From positions 1,054,001-1,118,000 of the forward strand of contig JAGKQI010000034.1 in the NCBI GenBank assembly GCA_018806915.1: 64,000 nt of DNA, in the 5' to 3' direction. Below are positions 44,093-55,439 of this stretch, one piece after another. Each line of letters begins with the position of its first letter. Positions within the stretch are counted from its first letter, which is position 1. This stretch comes from Phytophthora colocasiae (taxonomy: Eukaryota > Oomycota > Peronosporomycetes > Peronosporales > Peronosporaceae). The translations under genes and the position numbers were made by a program. The notes under the pieces are model-generated. The model made no database searches. It had not been told where the DNA came from and saw only the letters and a program-made list of their open reading frames with translations.

Positions 44093-47000
44093 TCATACGG
44101 CATCGGGACTATAATTTGTTTCGTGCATGGTCCTTTTGTTGATAGCTCGGAGCTGCGCGAGCTGACGTCGTCGCTGTTCAAATACAGCTGGAGCAACAAT
44201 CTCCGACAGAAAGAGGGAGCTTTGGTCCGTTGCTGCAGCCTGTGCAACGCGCTCGTAGCGAAGCCCACGAATTAACTTCGGTGTCAATTCGTCAGCTGGA
44301 GCAGCAACAGTGCTTGATGTGCTCGAACGTATGGAGGAGTGGCCAAGCTGTCCCTTTGAGCCTTGACCCCAGGAGAACACTTTACCGTGCTTGGTCACAA
44401 CCAGAGAGTGTGCACTTCCGCAGACAATCTGTTTCAGCTCCACACCAGCGAGCGTCGGAATGTGCGTTGGTTGTGCTACGAAGCTGTACGTGGTGTCAGT
44501 CAGGGCCTCATACCCGTCTTGGAAAAGAGACGGCTCTGAACCAGACCCATCCATAGCGACTTCAATAGCTACAGCTCCCAAGCCAAGGCGTCCATTCTCA
44601 GCTTCGCCCCAAGCGTACGTCGCACCTCCAGGACGCAGTTCAAACTGGACGTTAGCAACTAATTCGCAGTTTGTAGCAGCGCTGGTGGTTGATGTAGCTC
44701 CAGACAGAGACGTATCCAGTGCAGATAAACGGGAAGCAGCTCGTAATCGCTGTCCATGTTCGTGTGGAATGAGCCCAACAAGTTGACGCTTCTTCATGTG
44801 CGTGGGAAGAGCAGTGGTAAGTGACCGCCGTAGGGTTTGTGAAGGCTCGGACGAGTTTTCATTCGCCACAAAGAGCACAGCTGCAGCTCCATTGGCGAAC
44901 GCACTACGAGCTCTAGCTGCTGCAGTGTCGGCACGGTAAAAGAACCGAGCCATGAGTGGCCGTGGCGGTTGTAACGAAATGGAAGGGGCCATCGACTGCA
45001 TGGACGACCGACGTGGGGAATTGGCACTATTTAGAACTCGAGTCGAAGCAGCAGGGCTTGCGAGTACGTGCTCTAGTACCTCTTGGACAGTCCATGAGGT
45101 ACGACGCGTTGAATCGCCCTCGTTAGGCTCCAAAACAGCTCCTTCACCTGCATACGTCCCGATGACAGAACAATGCGTCTGTCGGGTGACCATGAACACG
45201 GGGACAAACACACCTGAGTCGTCTGAAAACTGCAGTGCGAACGCATCAGCTTCGAACAGATCTAACACCACAAGAACAGCCAACGCGCCAGCCTCTTGCA
45301 GCTCCAATACGCGGTGTCCAATCTCGCTGATGATGGTTTCTGCCTCCAGTTCTGCCTCACTCTCGGTCGTAATGGCTGAGACTGGATCATTTTCTGCAGT
45401 GGAGGCCAATGGAGCTAGCACACTCTGGTCGATCTCCAGCACGAATATGCTATTCATCTCTGTGGGAGCCACCGTAGGCTTCTTCTTGGTCACGGATCGC
45501 GCACGGAGTTGTTGCTGCTTCAGTCGTTTGGCAGCCGCTTCCATTGTCGGGTGGAAGACGTGCGTGGTAAATCCACGACATCCGACGGCCTGCTTCGCTG
45601 TATTAGACCCACGAACAGAAAGCTCCAGCACCACGCCAGAAGCTTCAAAACTAGTACCTGAGTCCTCGTCTTCCGTAGCTTCTTCGTTCCGAGAGTCTCC
45701 ATTGCTTGCCTCCGGTGGGAAACTCAAAGGAAGGCGGAGCTGAACGTAAAAGCCTGAGGGTTTTCCTCGAGGCATCACCACCAGGCGGTTTGCAACCTGA
45801 CCACGAAGCCACTGGTCGATACCTTGAGCGTACGTTCCAACTGCATTGTTGGTGCTACCAGTCAGAAGACGCAGTGAACGTGGGTCAAAATCTGCGAGTT
45901 TATCCGAAGTCAGCACGAATCTCTCTGCTCGCTTCTTCCAGAGAACACCCAGGTCAGTCGCCTTCGTGTTGATACCAGTACCTGATCGAGAAGCTTCTTC
46001 TTCAGAGTTATTCTCCTCCATGTCAACGTTGTCAACGTCCAGATCAACCAGACAACAAATCCAAGACGTTGCTGTGATCGAAGTCTTCCCCACGTACTCA
46101 GACTCGATATCATCCAGAGAACTTAACGTACTTGTAAGTGGTTCCACAAAGAATCCCGTTTCTTCTCCATGGTCTGCAGCTTGGACGGATCCGGTTGTGC
46201 GTGTAGCAAGCTTGAGCCAAACACTCGCCCCCTCTGCTAGCATGTGATGATCTCCAGCTGCAACTTGGCGAAGTCTCAACGTCGAAGCCTCAATCGTTTC
46301 TTCAGGTACGAAGGCGTGTTCACTGTCTACACCACGTCGCCTGCCCCAGTTCCCCCACTCAAAGAGCCGATAGTCTGTACTCAACGCGACGGAGTGATTC
46401 CCTTTACAAGTCACTTGGGCGATCGGAATGTCGCTCAGCGCCAGCACAGGTTCAGGTTGAGCCAGGAACGTGTAGGCGGAACTGGTCAAATGCTGGTCGA
46501 CAAGAGCGACTTGATAGTAATCGTGCGTCTCACCGTGCCCGAGTTGACCCTCGGATGCTTCACCCCACGTGAAGACGTCTCCTTCTCGACTTAAGACCAT
46601 GCAGTAGTAATCTCCACAACACACGTGTGCTACTGGGATCGGATCTGCCTGTTGAGCTGCACTACCTTCGAAGTAAAGGAGTCTGGTAGGGGATGCCAGG
46701 TAATCCGTGTCTTCACCTGTGCGTTCGTCGTAGTATGATGCGTATCGTACACGTCCCGAGGTTCGAGATGCTAATGTCTCTGCTGAGCCATGACCCAGTT
46801 GTCCGTGATCGTTGAAACCCCAAGAGAAAACCATACCATCTTCAGTGAGTACCAAGGCGTGACGGAAACCACACGCCACCTCCACTATCGGAACAGGTAG
46901 ACGACAGTGCAGTTGGCGTGGAGTTGGTTGCGTTAGACAAACGTTACTCTCGTCATACAGACGAGGAAGACACCGTCCCCAAGCGAAAATGGAGTGACTG

Positions 47001-48286
47001 TCGCTCTGTACGCCTAATACAAACGTGGAGGACGCAGCCAACGCTTTGAGTTTTACACGGAGATCAACGAAAGCTCCAACAAGGCGAATGGGAGCTCCAT
47101 CTCTCTTCTTTTCTCCGATACTAGGACCTGAACCAGCAGCAAACACCCCACCGTTAAGTGCCGCTCGTTCGCTTTCAGCTCGTGCTTCAAGTTCTCGAGC
47201 TGCTCGTCGATGTTTGAAGAAACCCTGTAGTTGTACTGCTGACCTGTGTCGTTGAGCTTCTCGGTTCTGAGCACGTCGCTGAGCATCGGAGAGTGAACAC
47301 CGACGTCTCCACGTCGACTGGATCAGGACAGCGGCACTTTCACGCCGACGTTCCTTTCTGCCTTCGAAAGTCACGTATCGACGCAAGATCGACTCGTACA
47401 TGTCCGTTTGATGAGAGAAATGAGGAGTAGAAGGCTCAAACGTGAGAGGATTGCGGAGTTCTTCACCCGAGAACAGCGCCAGGAATTGGCGTAGCGCCGG
47501 CTTCGAAGACACGTACTTGCGTAGCTCCTCACTCGATATGCTCTTACTGCTGGTAGTGGATGACTGAACACAATGAGAAGCGCTTTGTCGAGCGAACGCT
47601 TCGACGCGAAGCTCATGCGTCTTCCACACTCGGGCGACGCCTTGAGTTGCTCGACCCACGCCATTCATGACGCACAGCAGCAAACAGGCAATGTCCGTCT
47701 CCTTAAGACGTTGAGCGCTCGCATAACTTTGCGCTTTACTACTGGACGTCGCGGGGTCATGGAACAATTCGAGCAGCAGCGTCACTTTCTCGTTGAAGTC
47801 CCAGATCGCTCGAGAGACGACAACCATTGCAGCTAAAAACTCGAACGCGTACAGTCGATCACGGCCGTCTGCAAAGGTTAGGAACACGTGCTGCAGGTGT
47901 TTCTCCAGTATCGGCGGTGAGTCTTTAGCTGCAGGTTGAGAGTTATTTAGTTGCTTAGGCTGGTTCCCACGCAACGGAGGCGTCATGATGTCCGACACTT
48001 CTGGACGTGAACTCTTGATCCCTTTATCCAGTGCTTCCAGGTGTACACCTACGTCGAGCCACTGCAAAAACCCACTCAACGTTAATAAACCTGTGGATTC
48101 GGCTCTACTGTGAAGACGCTGATGCAGTCGTTTGGCGTCTTGAGTCGTGAACCAGTGCGCCAAAGGCTCCAGTTGTGGCCACAACGTTAGATCTTGCTTC
48201 GAGTAGGTCATTCCACACTGCAGTCCATTCCACGAGAGAGAATCCCCATGGCCTGAAGGCAACAATCGAGAACTTGCCATCCCCAT
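44093..48286 (-). CDS. Large protein with EF-like, IQ, RCC1 and PA-like domains
   Basis: 1,397 residues, single exon. In order: a helical region at about 120-270 resembling calmodulin-type EF-hand modules (VFLTFADGRDRLYAFEFLAA); one or two IQ motifs at about 316-365 (AAVLIQSTWRRRC, AVQLQGFFKHRR); RCC1 repeats at about 415-700 (GMVFSWGFNDHGQLGHG, GDVFTWGEASEGQLGHG, YRLFEWGNWG); two protease-associated-like segments (LQEAGALAVLVVLDL and FANGAAAVLFVANE); and closing RCC1 repeats near the C-terminus (ATYAWGEAENGRLGLG, GKVFSWGQGSKGQLGH). The split RCC1 propeller with PA-like insertions is unusual. No catalytic residues were found; a scaffold or calmodulin-binding role is inference. Divergent from the LRR gene, with start codons 74 bp apart. 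Confidence 0.85.
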   Translation of the reverse strand: MGMASSRLLPSGHGDSLSWNGLQCGMTYSKQDLTLWPQLEPLAHWFTTQDAKRLHQRLHSRAESTGLLTLSGFLQWLDVGVHLEALDKGIKSSRPEVSDIMTPPLRGNQPKQLNNSQPAAKDSPPILEKHLQHVFLTFADGRDRLYAFEFLAAMVVVSRAIWDFNEKVTLLLELFHDPATSSSKAQSYASAQRLKETDIACLLLCVMNGVGRATQGVARVWKTHELRVEAFARQSASHCVQSSTTSSKSISSEELRKYVSSKPALRQFLALFSGEELRNPLTFEPSTPHFSHQTDMYESILRRYVTFEGRKERRRESAAVLIQSTWRRRCSLSDAQRRAQNREAQRHRSAVQLQGFFKHRRAARELEARAESERAALNGGVFAAGSGPSIGEKKRDGAPIRLVGAFVDLRVKLKALAASSTFVLGVQSDSHSIFAWGRCLPRLYDESNVCLTQPTPRQLHCRLPVPIVEVACGFRHALVLTEDGMVFSWGFNDHGQLGHGSAETLASRTSGRVRYASYYDERTGEDTDYLASPTRLLYFEGSAAQQADPIPVAHVCCGDYYCMVLSREGDVFTWGEASEGQLGHGETHDYYQVALVDQHLTSSAYTFLAQPEPVLALSDIPIAQVTCKGNHSVALSTDYRLFEWGNWGRRRGVDSEHAFVPEETIEASTLRLRQVAAGDHHMLAEGASVWLKLATRTTGSVQAADHGEETGFFVEPLTSTLSSLDDIESEYVGKTSITATSWICCLVDLDVDNVDMEENNSEEEASRSGTGINTKATDLGVLWKKRAERFVLTSDKLADFDPRSLRLLTGSTNNAVGTYAQGIDQWLRGQVANRLVVMPRGKPSGFYVQLRLPLSFPPEASNGDSRNEEATEDEDSGTSFEASGVVLELSVRGSNTAKQAVGCRGFTTHVFHPTMEAAAKRLKQQQLRARSVTKKKPTVAPTEMNSIFVLEIDQSVLAPLASTAENDPVSAITTESEAELEAETIISEIGHRVLELQEAGALAVLVVLDLFEADAFALQFSDDSGVFVPVFMVTRQTHCSVIGTYAGEGAVLEPNEGDSTRRTSWTVQEVLEHVLASPAASTRVLNSANSPRRSSMQSMAPSISLQPPRPLMARFFYRADTAAARARSAFANGAAAVLFVANENSSEPSQTLRRSLTTALPTHMKKRQLVGLIPHEHGQRLRAASRLSALDTSLSGATSTTSAATNCELVANVQFELRPGGATYAWGEAENGRLGLGAVAIEVAMDGSGSEPSLFQDGYEALTDTTYSFVAQPTHIPTLAGVELKQIVCGSAHSLVVTKHGKVFSWGQGSKGQLGHSSIRSSTSSTVAAPADELTPKLIRGLRYERVAQAAATDQSSLFLSEIVAPAVFEQRRRQLAQLRAINKRTMHETNYSPDAV

Positions 48287-48360
48287 GGTCTCAATATCTT
48301 TGAAACGACGGACGCTTGTTGGTCTCCGATAAAATTATTCACCTCTTCACCTTCAAGACA
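48287..48360. promoter_or_regulatory. Compact bidirectional promoter between RCC1 and LRR genes
   Basis: Only 74 bp separate the two divergent ATGs (48286 minus, 48361 plus). Each 5' untranslated region must be very short or overlap the other gene. The core CTCTTCACCTTC could serve as an initiator, but there is no strong consensus. Confidence 0.55.
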
Positions 48361-51300
48361 ATGGGGAAGACGGACCCAGTGCCGTTGACACGCTCTTCAG
48401 CTGAAATCTCGGCGCTCAACTCACTACGGAGCTTGCCGAGTCTCCTGCTTCACCCCCGGCCGCAATCGGCCGTCACGTCCAGCGTGACAGCGCTTCGATC
48501 TCTTTGCAATACGCAGACACGATCGGACACTCCACCGTTGGAACGGTGGCTCGTTCTGGCTGAAATTGAAGCGAAACTTGACACCGACGCTCTGAATCTC
48601 GAACGGGAAGTTCATGCCCATGAACGCAAGCGAAACGCGTTGGAAAACTCCAGTGGAACGAGACTCCCGCCAGCCGAAGCGTGTGAACTCGGTCCTAAAT
48701 TGCAGTGTCTACAGGAAGTTCTAGGCGTGAATCGATTCCGTGCCTACTGCTGCGACTTGTTTGTATTGGTTAGGAACATCCGTCTACGGTTAGATCTCTA
48801 TGGCATTCGGATGTTCGATTTCGAGCGGCATCTGTGTCGGGAACGGGTCGTGTCCGTCGAGAAGCTCTTGTGGCTCTTGAACGATGCAGAACCGGAGGAA
48901 ACAACGGAGCCGATTGAACACGAAGACTACGCGTTGCTGTTTCAACACTGCAGCGAACCAGACAACTCGGAATCTCTAGTAGTTACGGAAGACTTGATGG
49001 CGTTGTTACGCAGTCTCCCGTTGGAGAGGGCGACGTTGGTGCGTTACGTGTTCGAACAACTAGCAGACGGTCGAAGAGGTGAAGGTTATCGACCCCCTCC
49101 GGATCATACGAGGACTCACCACTTGCACGCAGCGATCAAATTGCAACATAATTACTGTTCTACCGAAGAAACGGAGGCTGCTGAGGCTTGGCTGGAAGTC
49201 GTCGGCCCCAACGCAGTCACTTTGCAGGACTTACTTCAGTTCCACATCACTGTAAGCGACGCGAACGTGTCGGAAGATGCCGAGTTCGTACGGTTCGTAC
49301 AGCGAATGTGGGGCTTCGACCCGTTAGCAGTGAGAGATTCTGATAGAGGAGAAGCGATCCAGCAGCTTCTGGAAAACTACACAGCCAGGTGTAACGCACT
49401 GGAGTTGAGTGCTCGAAAACAAGAGCTTCTGGTGAAAATTTCTGCTGCTCAAGTGAGAATCCGATCGACCACAACTCAACTTGAGTCAGAACTGCAGCAT
49501 CTTCGGGTTCTACAAGCCCCTACAGGCATCAATCGGTGGTTGAAAGGTGACGAGGGTATGAACTCGAAGTTGGGTAGTACTCTGGTGCTACTGCGTGAGT
49601 TGACACTTTCCGGACAAGCACTAACGTCGATCCCGAGCTTCGTAGCGTCACTGAAAGACCTGCAAGTGCTGGATCTTTGTGACAACCGATTAAAATCGAT
49701 TTCTTCAACGTTAGGGGCGATGAAAAGCCTTCGAGCGTTGAATTTATCCGATAATTTGCTTCGTGATGCGAGTTTTACAGGTTCTGACGATATGTGGAGG
49801 CAACTGGAAGTGCTGGTAGAGCTTCGCTTGAGTGGGAACAAATTGACGTCATTGCCCAGTGCTTTGGTGGCTATTCCCAACCTCAATACACTGGACCTCT
49901 CGAGCTGTTCGTTGCGATGGATTCGAGGTGAAGTGGTGAAGAACTGGAAGGGAAGAAGTCACCTCGTTACTTTGGATTTACATGGAAATTCACTCACAAA
50001 CCTTCCGGAGGAGATTCAAGTGTTGTTCGGAACGCTGCGTCGTCTTTATCTGCATCAAAATCATCTTTCGAGCCTCCCAGTTTCAGTAGCAGAGCTGATT
50101 CGGCTGGAAGAGCTATCGTTATCGCAGAATCAGCTCGCAGGGGACTGTATGAACGCATATCCATTGCCTGAAGGACATGTAGCCATTTCACTCGCCCAGA
50201 ACCAGTTGAAAACACTCCCCCGTCTTGTTGTCGTTCAGGCAGAAGGCAAAGGGCCTTCCAAGACTCTCAACAGCAGTGTAACAAGCATTGATATACGAGG
50301 GAATCGCTTAAATACGGCAGTGGATTGGTCTCCCCTGGTGCTGGTTAATTGCCAATCTCTTCACCTTCAGGATAATTCCTTACGTGAACTACCTGAAGGT
50401 TTCTTCACAGCTTTACCAGCTCTGCGAGTGTGTGAGCTACAGAACAATCAGCTTCGGATACTTCCCGTAGCGATCGTGGACTGCACTCAACTGCAAGTTC
50501 TCCACGTGAATCGCAACAGACTGCAGCTTTTACCCAAGGAACTACCTCAGTTACCCTTTCTCGAGGTTTTGAATGCTGCAGAGAACGAATTGACAGAGAT
50601 TCCACTCGAATGGCGTGAGTTCGAGACCCAAAACGACGGAGGTAGAACCCTCCGCTCGCTGATTCTAAGACGGAATCCTCTGCGGAATAAAATCCTTTTG
50701 AATATCGTCGATGGGAGTACCGACACGACTAGATCTACAACCGATGACGCTGTGTGCGAAGGGGTTATCAAGAAACTCCTGGATGGTCTTCGAGAAGCGA
50801 ATACTATCTTACGTGAACGGAATCCGTCTCGTAAGGCCTGGATCGACAGTGATGAAGATGAAGAACCGGACAGTAAGAAGCCTAAATGGCGTGGTGTAGC
50901 GAAAACTGTGAATCTCTACTTGGAGCAGCGTCTCCGTGCAATGCAGCGACCTGGTGATGCATCGTTATCAGTTGACGTGAAGAGCTTCGAGCGTTTGATC
51001 CGGACGTTGCCGTTCACGTGTTCCAAACGTGAATTGGCTCATCTCGTTAGACGCTTCGAGACGGAAGTGGAGGCGAGTGAAGGGAGATTTAAGCTTCAGA
51101 TCGACGGATTGGCTTTCCTTCAAGCGATTGAGCAGTTCGGACGGTGGCGGTCGATCTCAATGCCGTCGAAACGACCTATGAGTGCGACCACAAAGCCTAC
51201 GACAGACTCTGCCGGGCCAATTATCCAGTACCTCATCGTGTTGCACAGACGCTCATTGCTAGAGGAAGAGGAGCGAGTTCCGAGTCCTCCGAAGCCGAGA

Positions 51301-51513
51301 TTTAAGATAAAACTACGAGCCAAGCACAAGGAACCTCGGAAAGGTGCTAAAAGGGATCCAAACAGTAAGCGGAAGCCTCCCATGAAATCCCCAATTCCAA
51401 TTCAGTTCATGAAGCCCAGCAAAACCCAAGCGGATGTAGTCGCAGATCGACAGCGACAACGGATCCAAGTGTTGGAGCAGCAACTTGTCGACCAGAAGTT
51501 GCTGTTATTGTAA
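48361..51513 (+). pseudogene. LRR protein, 5' part of a gene split by a retrotransposon
   Basis: 1,050 residues from the ATG at 48361. Residues about 1-330 are helical with EF-like segments. A coiled coil follows (LSARKQELLVKISAAQVRIR). About 15 leucine-rich repeats cover residues 410-790 (LQVLDLCDNRLKSI, LVTLDLHGNSLTNLPEEI, LEVLNAAENELTEIP). A further helical domain and a Lys/Pro-rich stretch end in a coiled coil (RIQVLEQQLVDQKLLLL). The stop codon lies inside the LTR of the inserted Gypsy element: native coding sequence ends at 51508. The remainder of the gene is at 57833-58257 in the same frame. As it stands the product lacks only the last about 140 residues and might still be made. Confidence 0.85.
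51504..51508. repeat. Left target site duplication of the Gypsy element
   Basis: GTTAT, repeated at 57828-57832 directly after the right LTR. A 5-bp duplication is typical of Ty3/Gypsy integration. Confidence 0.85.
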
Positions 51514-52015
51514 CACAGTAGGCGCGCGGGGGCGAGGAAGCGGAGGCCGGACTTGGACGGCGGAGCGAAGACCCAGGGAGGCGTGACCAGTTGGTGGGCC
51601 ACTGAGAGGTTGTTGGTAAATTGAAAAGTGAATTGAAATGAGGAAGGCTCTTACGGTCCTAAGCTAACTGGTGGCTCACAGAGCTCTCTCTCAAAAATCC
51701 AGTAGAATGTATCCTAGAGCCTATCTTTTCCTATCTTCTGATTTGGCTATCTACCAATGATTTTCCTATAAACTTCCACGTAATGTTGACTTGGACTCCT
51801 GGGCGTCCCATAATCAAGCTTCTCGAGAACCTTCTCGAATTTAGCCAATGAGACTCTCTCAATGTCTCAGCTGAATGGCGTAAACCACAATGGCATAATA
51901 CCAGAATCTAGTTTTAGCCAATCACAAAGTGGGTACGTAGAGATATGTAGATTGCACTACAGTGCATCAACTCACTTCAATGCCGACGGAGTGCTATCGA
52001 CAGCATTCCGTCACA
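51509..52015 (-). repeat. LTR (3' LTR in element orientation)
   Basis: 507 bp, direct repeat of 57324-57827. It includes the G/C-rich start (GGAGGCCGGACTTGGACGGC) and the shared end CAGCATTCCGTCACA. Differences include CTCTTACGG versus CTCCCATGG. Confidence 0.92.
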
Positions 52016-52107
52016 TGACCTCCCTTCGAGAAAGAGCCTCCCCCTAGAAAAGGATTCTCTCTCTTCTTGGACTTCCAATAGAGGTCGATGAGACCAGGGA
52101 TCTGCTC

Positions 52108-52698
52108 TCAGATTCTCAACAGGTTCCATGTGGCCTCCTTCTTGGTCTCGCCTAACCACCAAACCTTGTACTGCGGCTTCCCCTTGTACTTACGGTGGTT
52201 AATCACGGCTTCGACCAGTTGCCCTTCAGTTCCATCGGCTAACACGACCTTGTTCACCTTTTGCCTGCGCTTCGGGTCTTTGCTGTACGGCTTCAACAGT
52301 GATGTATGGAAAACTGGATGCAACTTCAGATTCTTCGATAATCCCAACTCATACGAGTCTCGAGATACCTTCTTCTGGACCGGAATGGTCAATGAACCTC
52401 GGAGCTAACTTCTTCGACTGTGCGTATTCTATGACGGATATCCAAATTCTTCCCATCTAGTAGCACCATGTCGCCAATTTTGAAGTTTTGGACAAAGTCT
52501 GTTCCTGTCGTAATAATGCTTCATGCGCTCCTGTGTTTCACTCATACGGTCTTGCGCGACCTTGAGGAAGGCTTCCTGTCGGAGTAAAACTCTTTGCTGC
52601 TTTGTCTCCAACTTCTTAAACTCCGGATCTGCCGCGATATCGTCGGGCATATATGGAATATATCCTAGATCCGCTTCAAATGGTGACATGCCAATCAT
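52108..52698 (-). pseudogene. Gypsy integrase C-terminus and chromodomain
   Basis: The minus strand reads MSPFEADLGYIPYMPDD (the conserved integrase 'SPFE' segment) near 52680. Next, after a frame break, comes LKLHPVFHTSLLKPYSKDP, then a chromodomain (VEAVINHRKYKGKPQYKVWW, ATWNLLRI) ending at about 52108. Chromodomains steer chromovirus integration to particular chromatin. Confidence 0.8.
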
Positions 52699-52920
52699 GG
52701 TGCATGCAATCGCCGATTATAGGCGAACTCTGCCCAAATGAAGAAACTCATCCCAATCATTCTGGGCTGGGTTGATAACACCTCAAGAATAATCTCCGAT
52801 AAAACGGTTTGTACGTTTGTCCATCCGTCTGCGGCCTAAATGCCGATGACAGGATTATGCTGCGTTCCCATAGCAGTGATAACCAGCCTGCCAAAACTTA
52901 GACGTAAATTTGAGTCACGA

Positions 52921-53130
52921 TCAGACCACAATCGTCTTCAGAGGCCGCGATCTCTTATGCATAACTCTTCGCATGAAAACATTCTGCAATATCCTCTGCG
53001 CTTTGTCTGTCGTCTGCGTAGCAATAAACTTTGCACGCTTGGTCAATCGATCACAATGACCATGATGGCATTCAAACCATCCTTGCTGGGAGGTAGAGAC
53101 ACAATGAAATCCATTGAAATGTCGACCCAT
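52921..53130 (-). pseudogene. Gypsy integrase core fragment
   Basis: A frameshifted copy of the catalytic-core region: DFIVSLP-like context is lost, but the [20 protein letters not shown] block that follows the first catalytic Asp is clear. Confidence 0.7.
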
Positions 53131-53648
53131 CTACCTCGTGGTATCTCCAGCGGTTGAAGTAATCCGGGGCTTCACCTGCACCTCGCTTTGTTGCGCTGAC
53201 ACATTTCTGACAAGTGTTCACATAGCGCTGAATATATTTCATCATCTTCAGCCAATAGTACTTCTCACGTACTGCGACATAGGTCTTGTAATACCCTGGG
53301 TGGCCTGCCGTTACTGTATCGTGGTTCTCACAAATGACTCGATTCTTCAGATCTTCATCAGGAATGTGTACAATCTAGGACTCTCATCTTCACGCGTCTG
53401 ATAATACAGCGCCATCTATGATCTACGAGTAATGCGGAACCTTGTCTCCAAGCTGTAGCTTCTTGACAAGTCCTTGCAAGTCCTTGTTCCACGAGTACAT
53501 CTTCACTGCGGATTGTGCCACGGTCATATTGTTCTCGACCATGGTAGCCACAATTTCACGGTTTTGAGCCGTATCAAGAAGTTCCTTCAGGCTCACTTGC
53601 GCTGCATTTTATGCTCGAACTCAGGATTTCTCGACATCGCATCTGCGA

Positions 53649-54214
53649 CTACATTCGTTTCTCCTGGAATCCACTTGAACAGAGGCTGAAACTCCGCAAG
53701 TTCGTTGAACCACACCGCGCAATGCGTCGATTCGTCGTCTTCTGCGTGAGAATCATCTCAATGCTCTTGTGATCTGTTTCCACCAGGAATGGCTTGTCGA
53801 GAAGATACACGCGCCATGTCTTCAACGCATGCATAATAGCGAGTAGTTCTGTTCGCGAACTGGATAATTCAGTTCTGCTGGCTTCATCTTTCTGCCCGTA
53901 TAGGCTGTTGGATGTTCCAACCTCCCTCCTTTTGAAATAAGACTCCCCAATTGCGAAATTTGAGGCGTCCATCCGAATTCGAAAGGTTTGGAGAAATCAG
54001 GAAGACTGAGAACCGGAGGTGATGACAAGCGCTTCTTAAGCTCGTCAAAACAGTGTAATTGGTTCTCATCGAGTTCGATAGCATCACGAACGTTTTTCCT
54101 TGATACATTCATGCAAAGGACCTGCAAACTGCGCGAAATCCTTGCAAAATCTGAAATGCAACCCCGTTGTCCCCAGGAAGCTTCCATTTGCTTCTTGGTC
54201 TTGGGACTGGCCAC
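53649..54214 (-). pseudogene. Gypsy RNase H region
   Basis: Two overlapping frames contain LDENQLHCFDELKKRLSSPP, the 'connection' block, then LLAIMHALKTWRVYLLDKPF followed by VETDHKSIEMIL with a conserved RNase H Asp. The frame change near 53880 shows decay. Confidence 0.8.
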
Positions 54215-54354
54215 TCGGCGATAATCTTCACCTTATCTGGGTCCATGCATGAACGCCCTTGCGTCCGACGGAAGTCACTAAGCATGGAATCTCATCCACG
54301 CAAAATTGGCATTTGGACAGTTTGATGTAGAGCTTCTGCTCTTCACGCATCGCT

Positions 54355-54813
54355 TCAATACCCTGTCAGTGCTGCGATGTGGTCGTTCACATCTTCACCC
54401 TTCGTGTATACGTAGATATCATCGAAGTAAATCTTCGCCACATCACTCAAATCCATGAAAACCTTGCAGCAGTCGATTAAAGGTTCCTGGGCTACCACTG
54501 AGCCCATGGGTGTGACGAGATATTCAAATAGACCATCTGGGGTCGAGAAAGCAGTGAAAGGTATATCTGCTTCTCGTAACTTCACTTGGTAATAACCCCA
54601 AAGTAAGTCCATGCACGAATACCAATAGCTACCGGCCATCGCATCAAGGTATCTTCCTTTGCGAGGCATAGGAATAGCTGGTAAAATCGTCGCCAAGTTC
54701 AATAGACGATAATCGTCACAATACGCCATCCGACTGGTTTCTTCACACAGAAAGTCGGTGCACAAAACGTACTTGGTCGAATGATGCCAGCCTGAACCAT
54801 CTCTTTGGTCCAT
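54355..54813 (-). pseudogene. Gypsy reverse transcriptase
   Basis: 152 codons including MAYCDDYRLLNLATILPAIP, DLLWGYYQVKLREADIPFTA, TPMG and the active-site block IYFDDIYVYTK (Y-x-D-D type). The RT fingers upstream (54931-54743) are in another frame. Confidence 0.85.
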
Positions 54814-55439
54814 TCCTGAATCGTTTTCTCTGATCAGGACTTTGGCGCCATTGTTTGACCGAAATCGGTTGAGTACCAGGGTTTGAGCAAAATCTCGTGC
54901 TCAATTCCTTCCCGTACTGGCGGTGTCTCATTCGGAAGTTCCGTACTGGAAAACCGTATCCGCATACTTCAGTAGCGTCCTGTTACGCCGGATTATCCTT
55001 GAGAGCGTCCCATCGCCAGACTCTTGAAGCGTTCAGCCTTCTCCGAATCATGCGGATTGATGACAAACACTGCCTCAATATCCTTGTCCCTACGCAACAT
55101 CTGCTGGAACTGTTTGGACGAAATAATCTTCGTTCGCCGCCCAAACTGGCCGTTGCGCCATGCTGCCGCGATAGTATGAAGATCTCACGGGCCTGCGCAA
55201 CTCTGGCGCGGCGTTGTCCTGCCACCCAACGGGCTGGACGAGTCTTCGGCAGTCTCAACCTTCACAGTCTGCGTGTTCTCCACCTTGATGCGAGGTGCAA
55301 TCTGTCCAGTATTCCAGTCGATATCAGGGGTTCTGCTCCCGCAGCATCATGCCCAAAACAACATCCTTTCCTTCAGGAACAGGCATGACTTGGAATATTC
55401 CCGTTGTCAAAGGAAACCCTGGTAACTGCAGAGACATCC

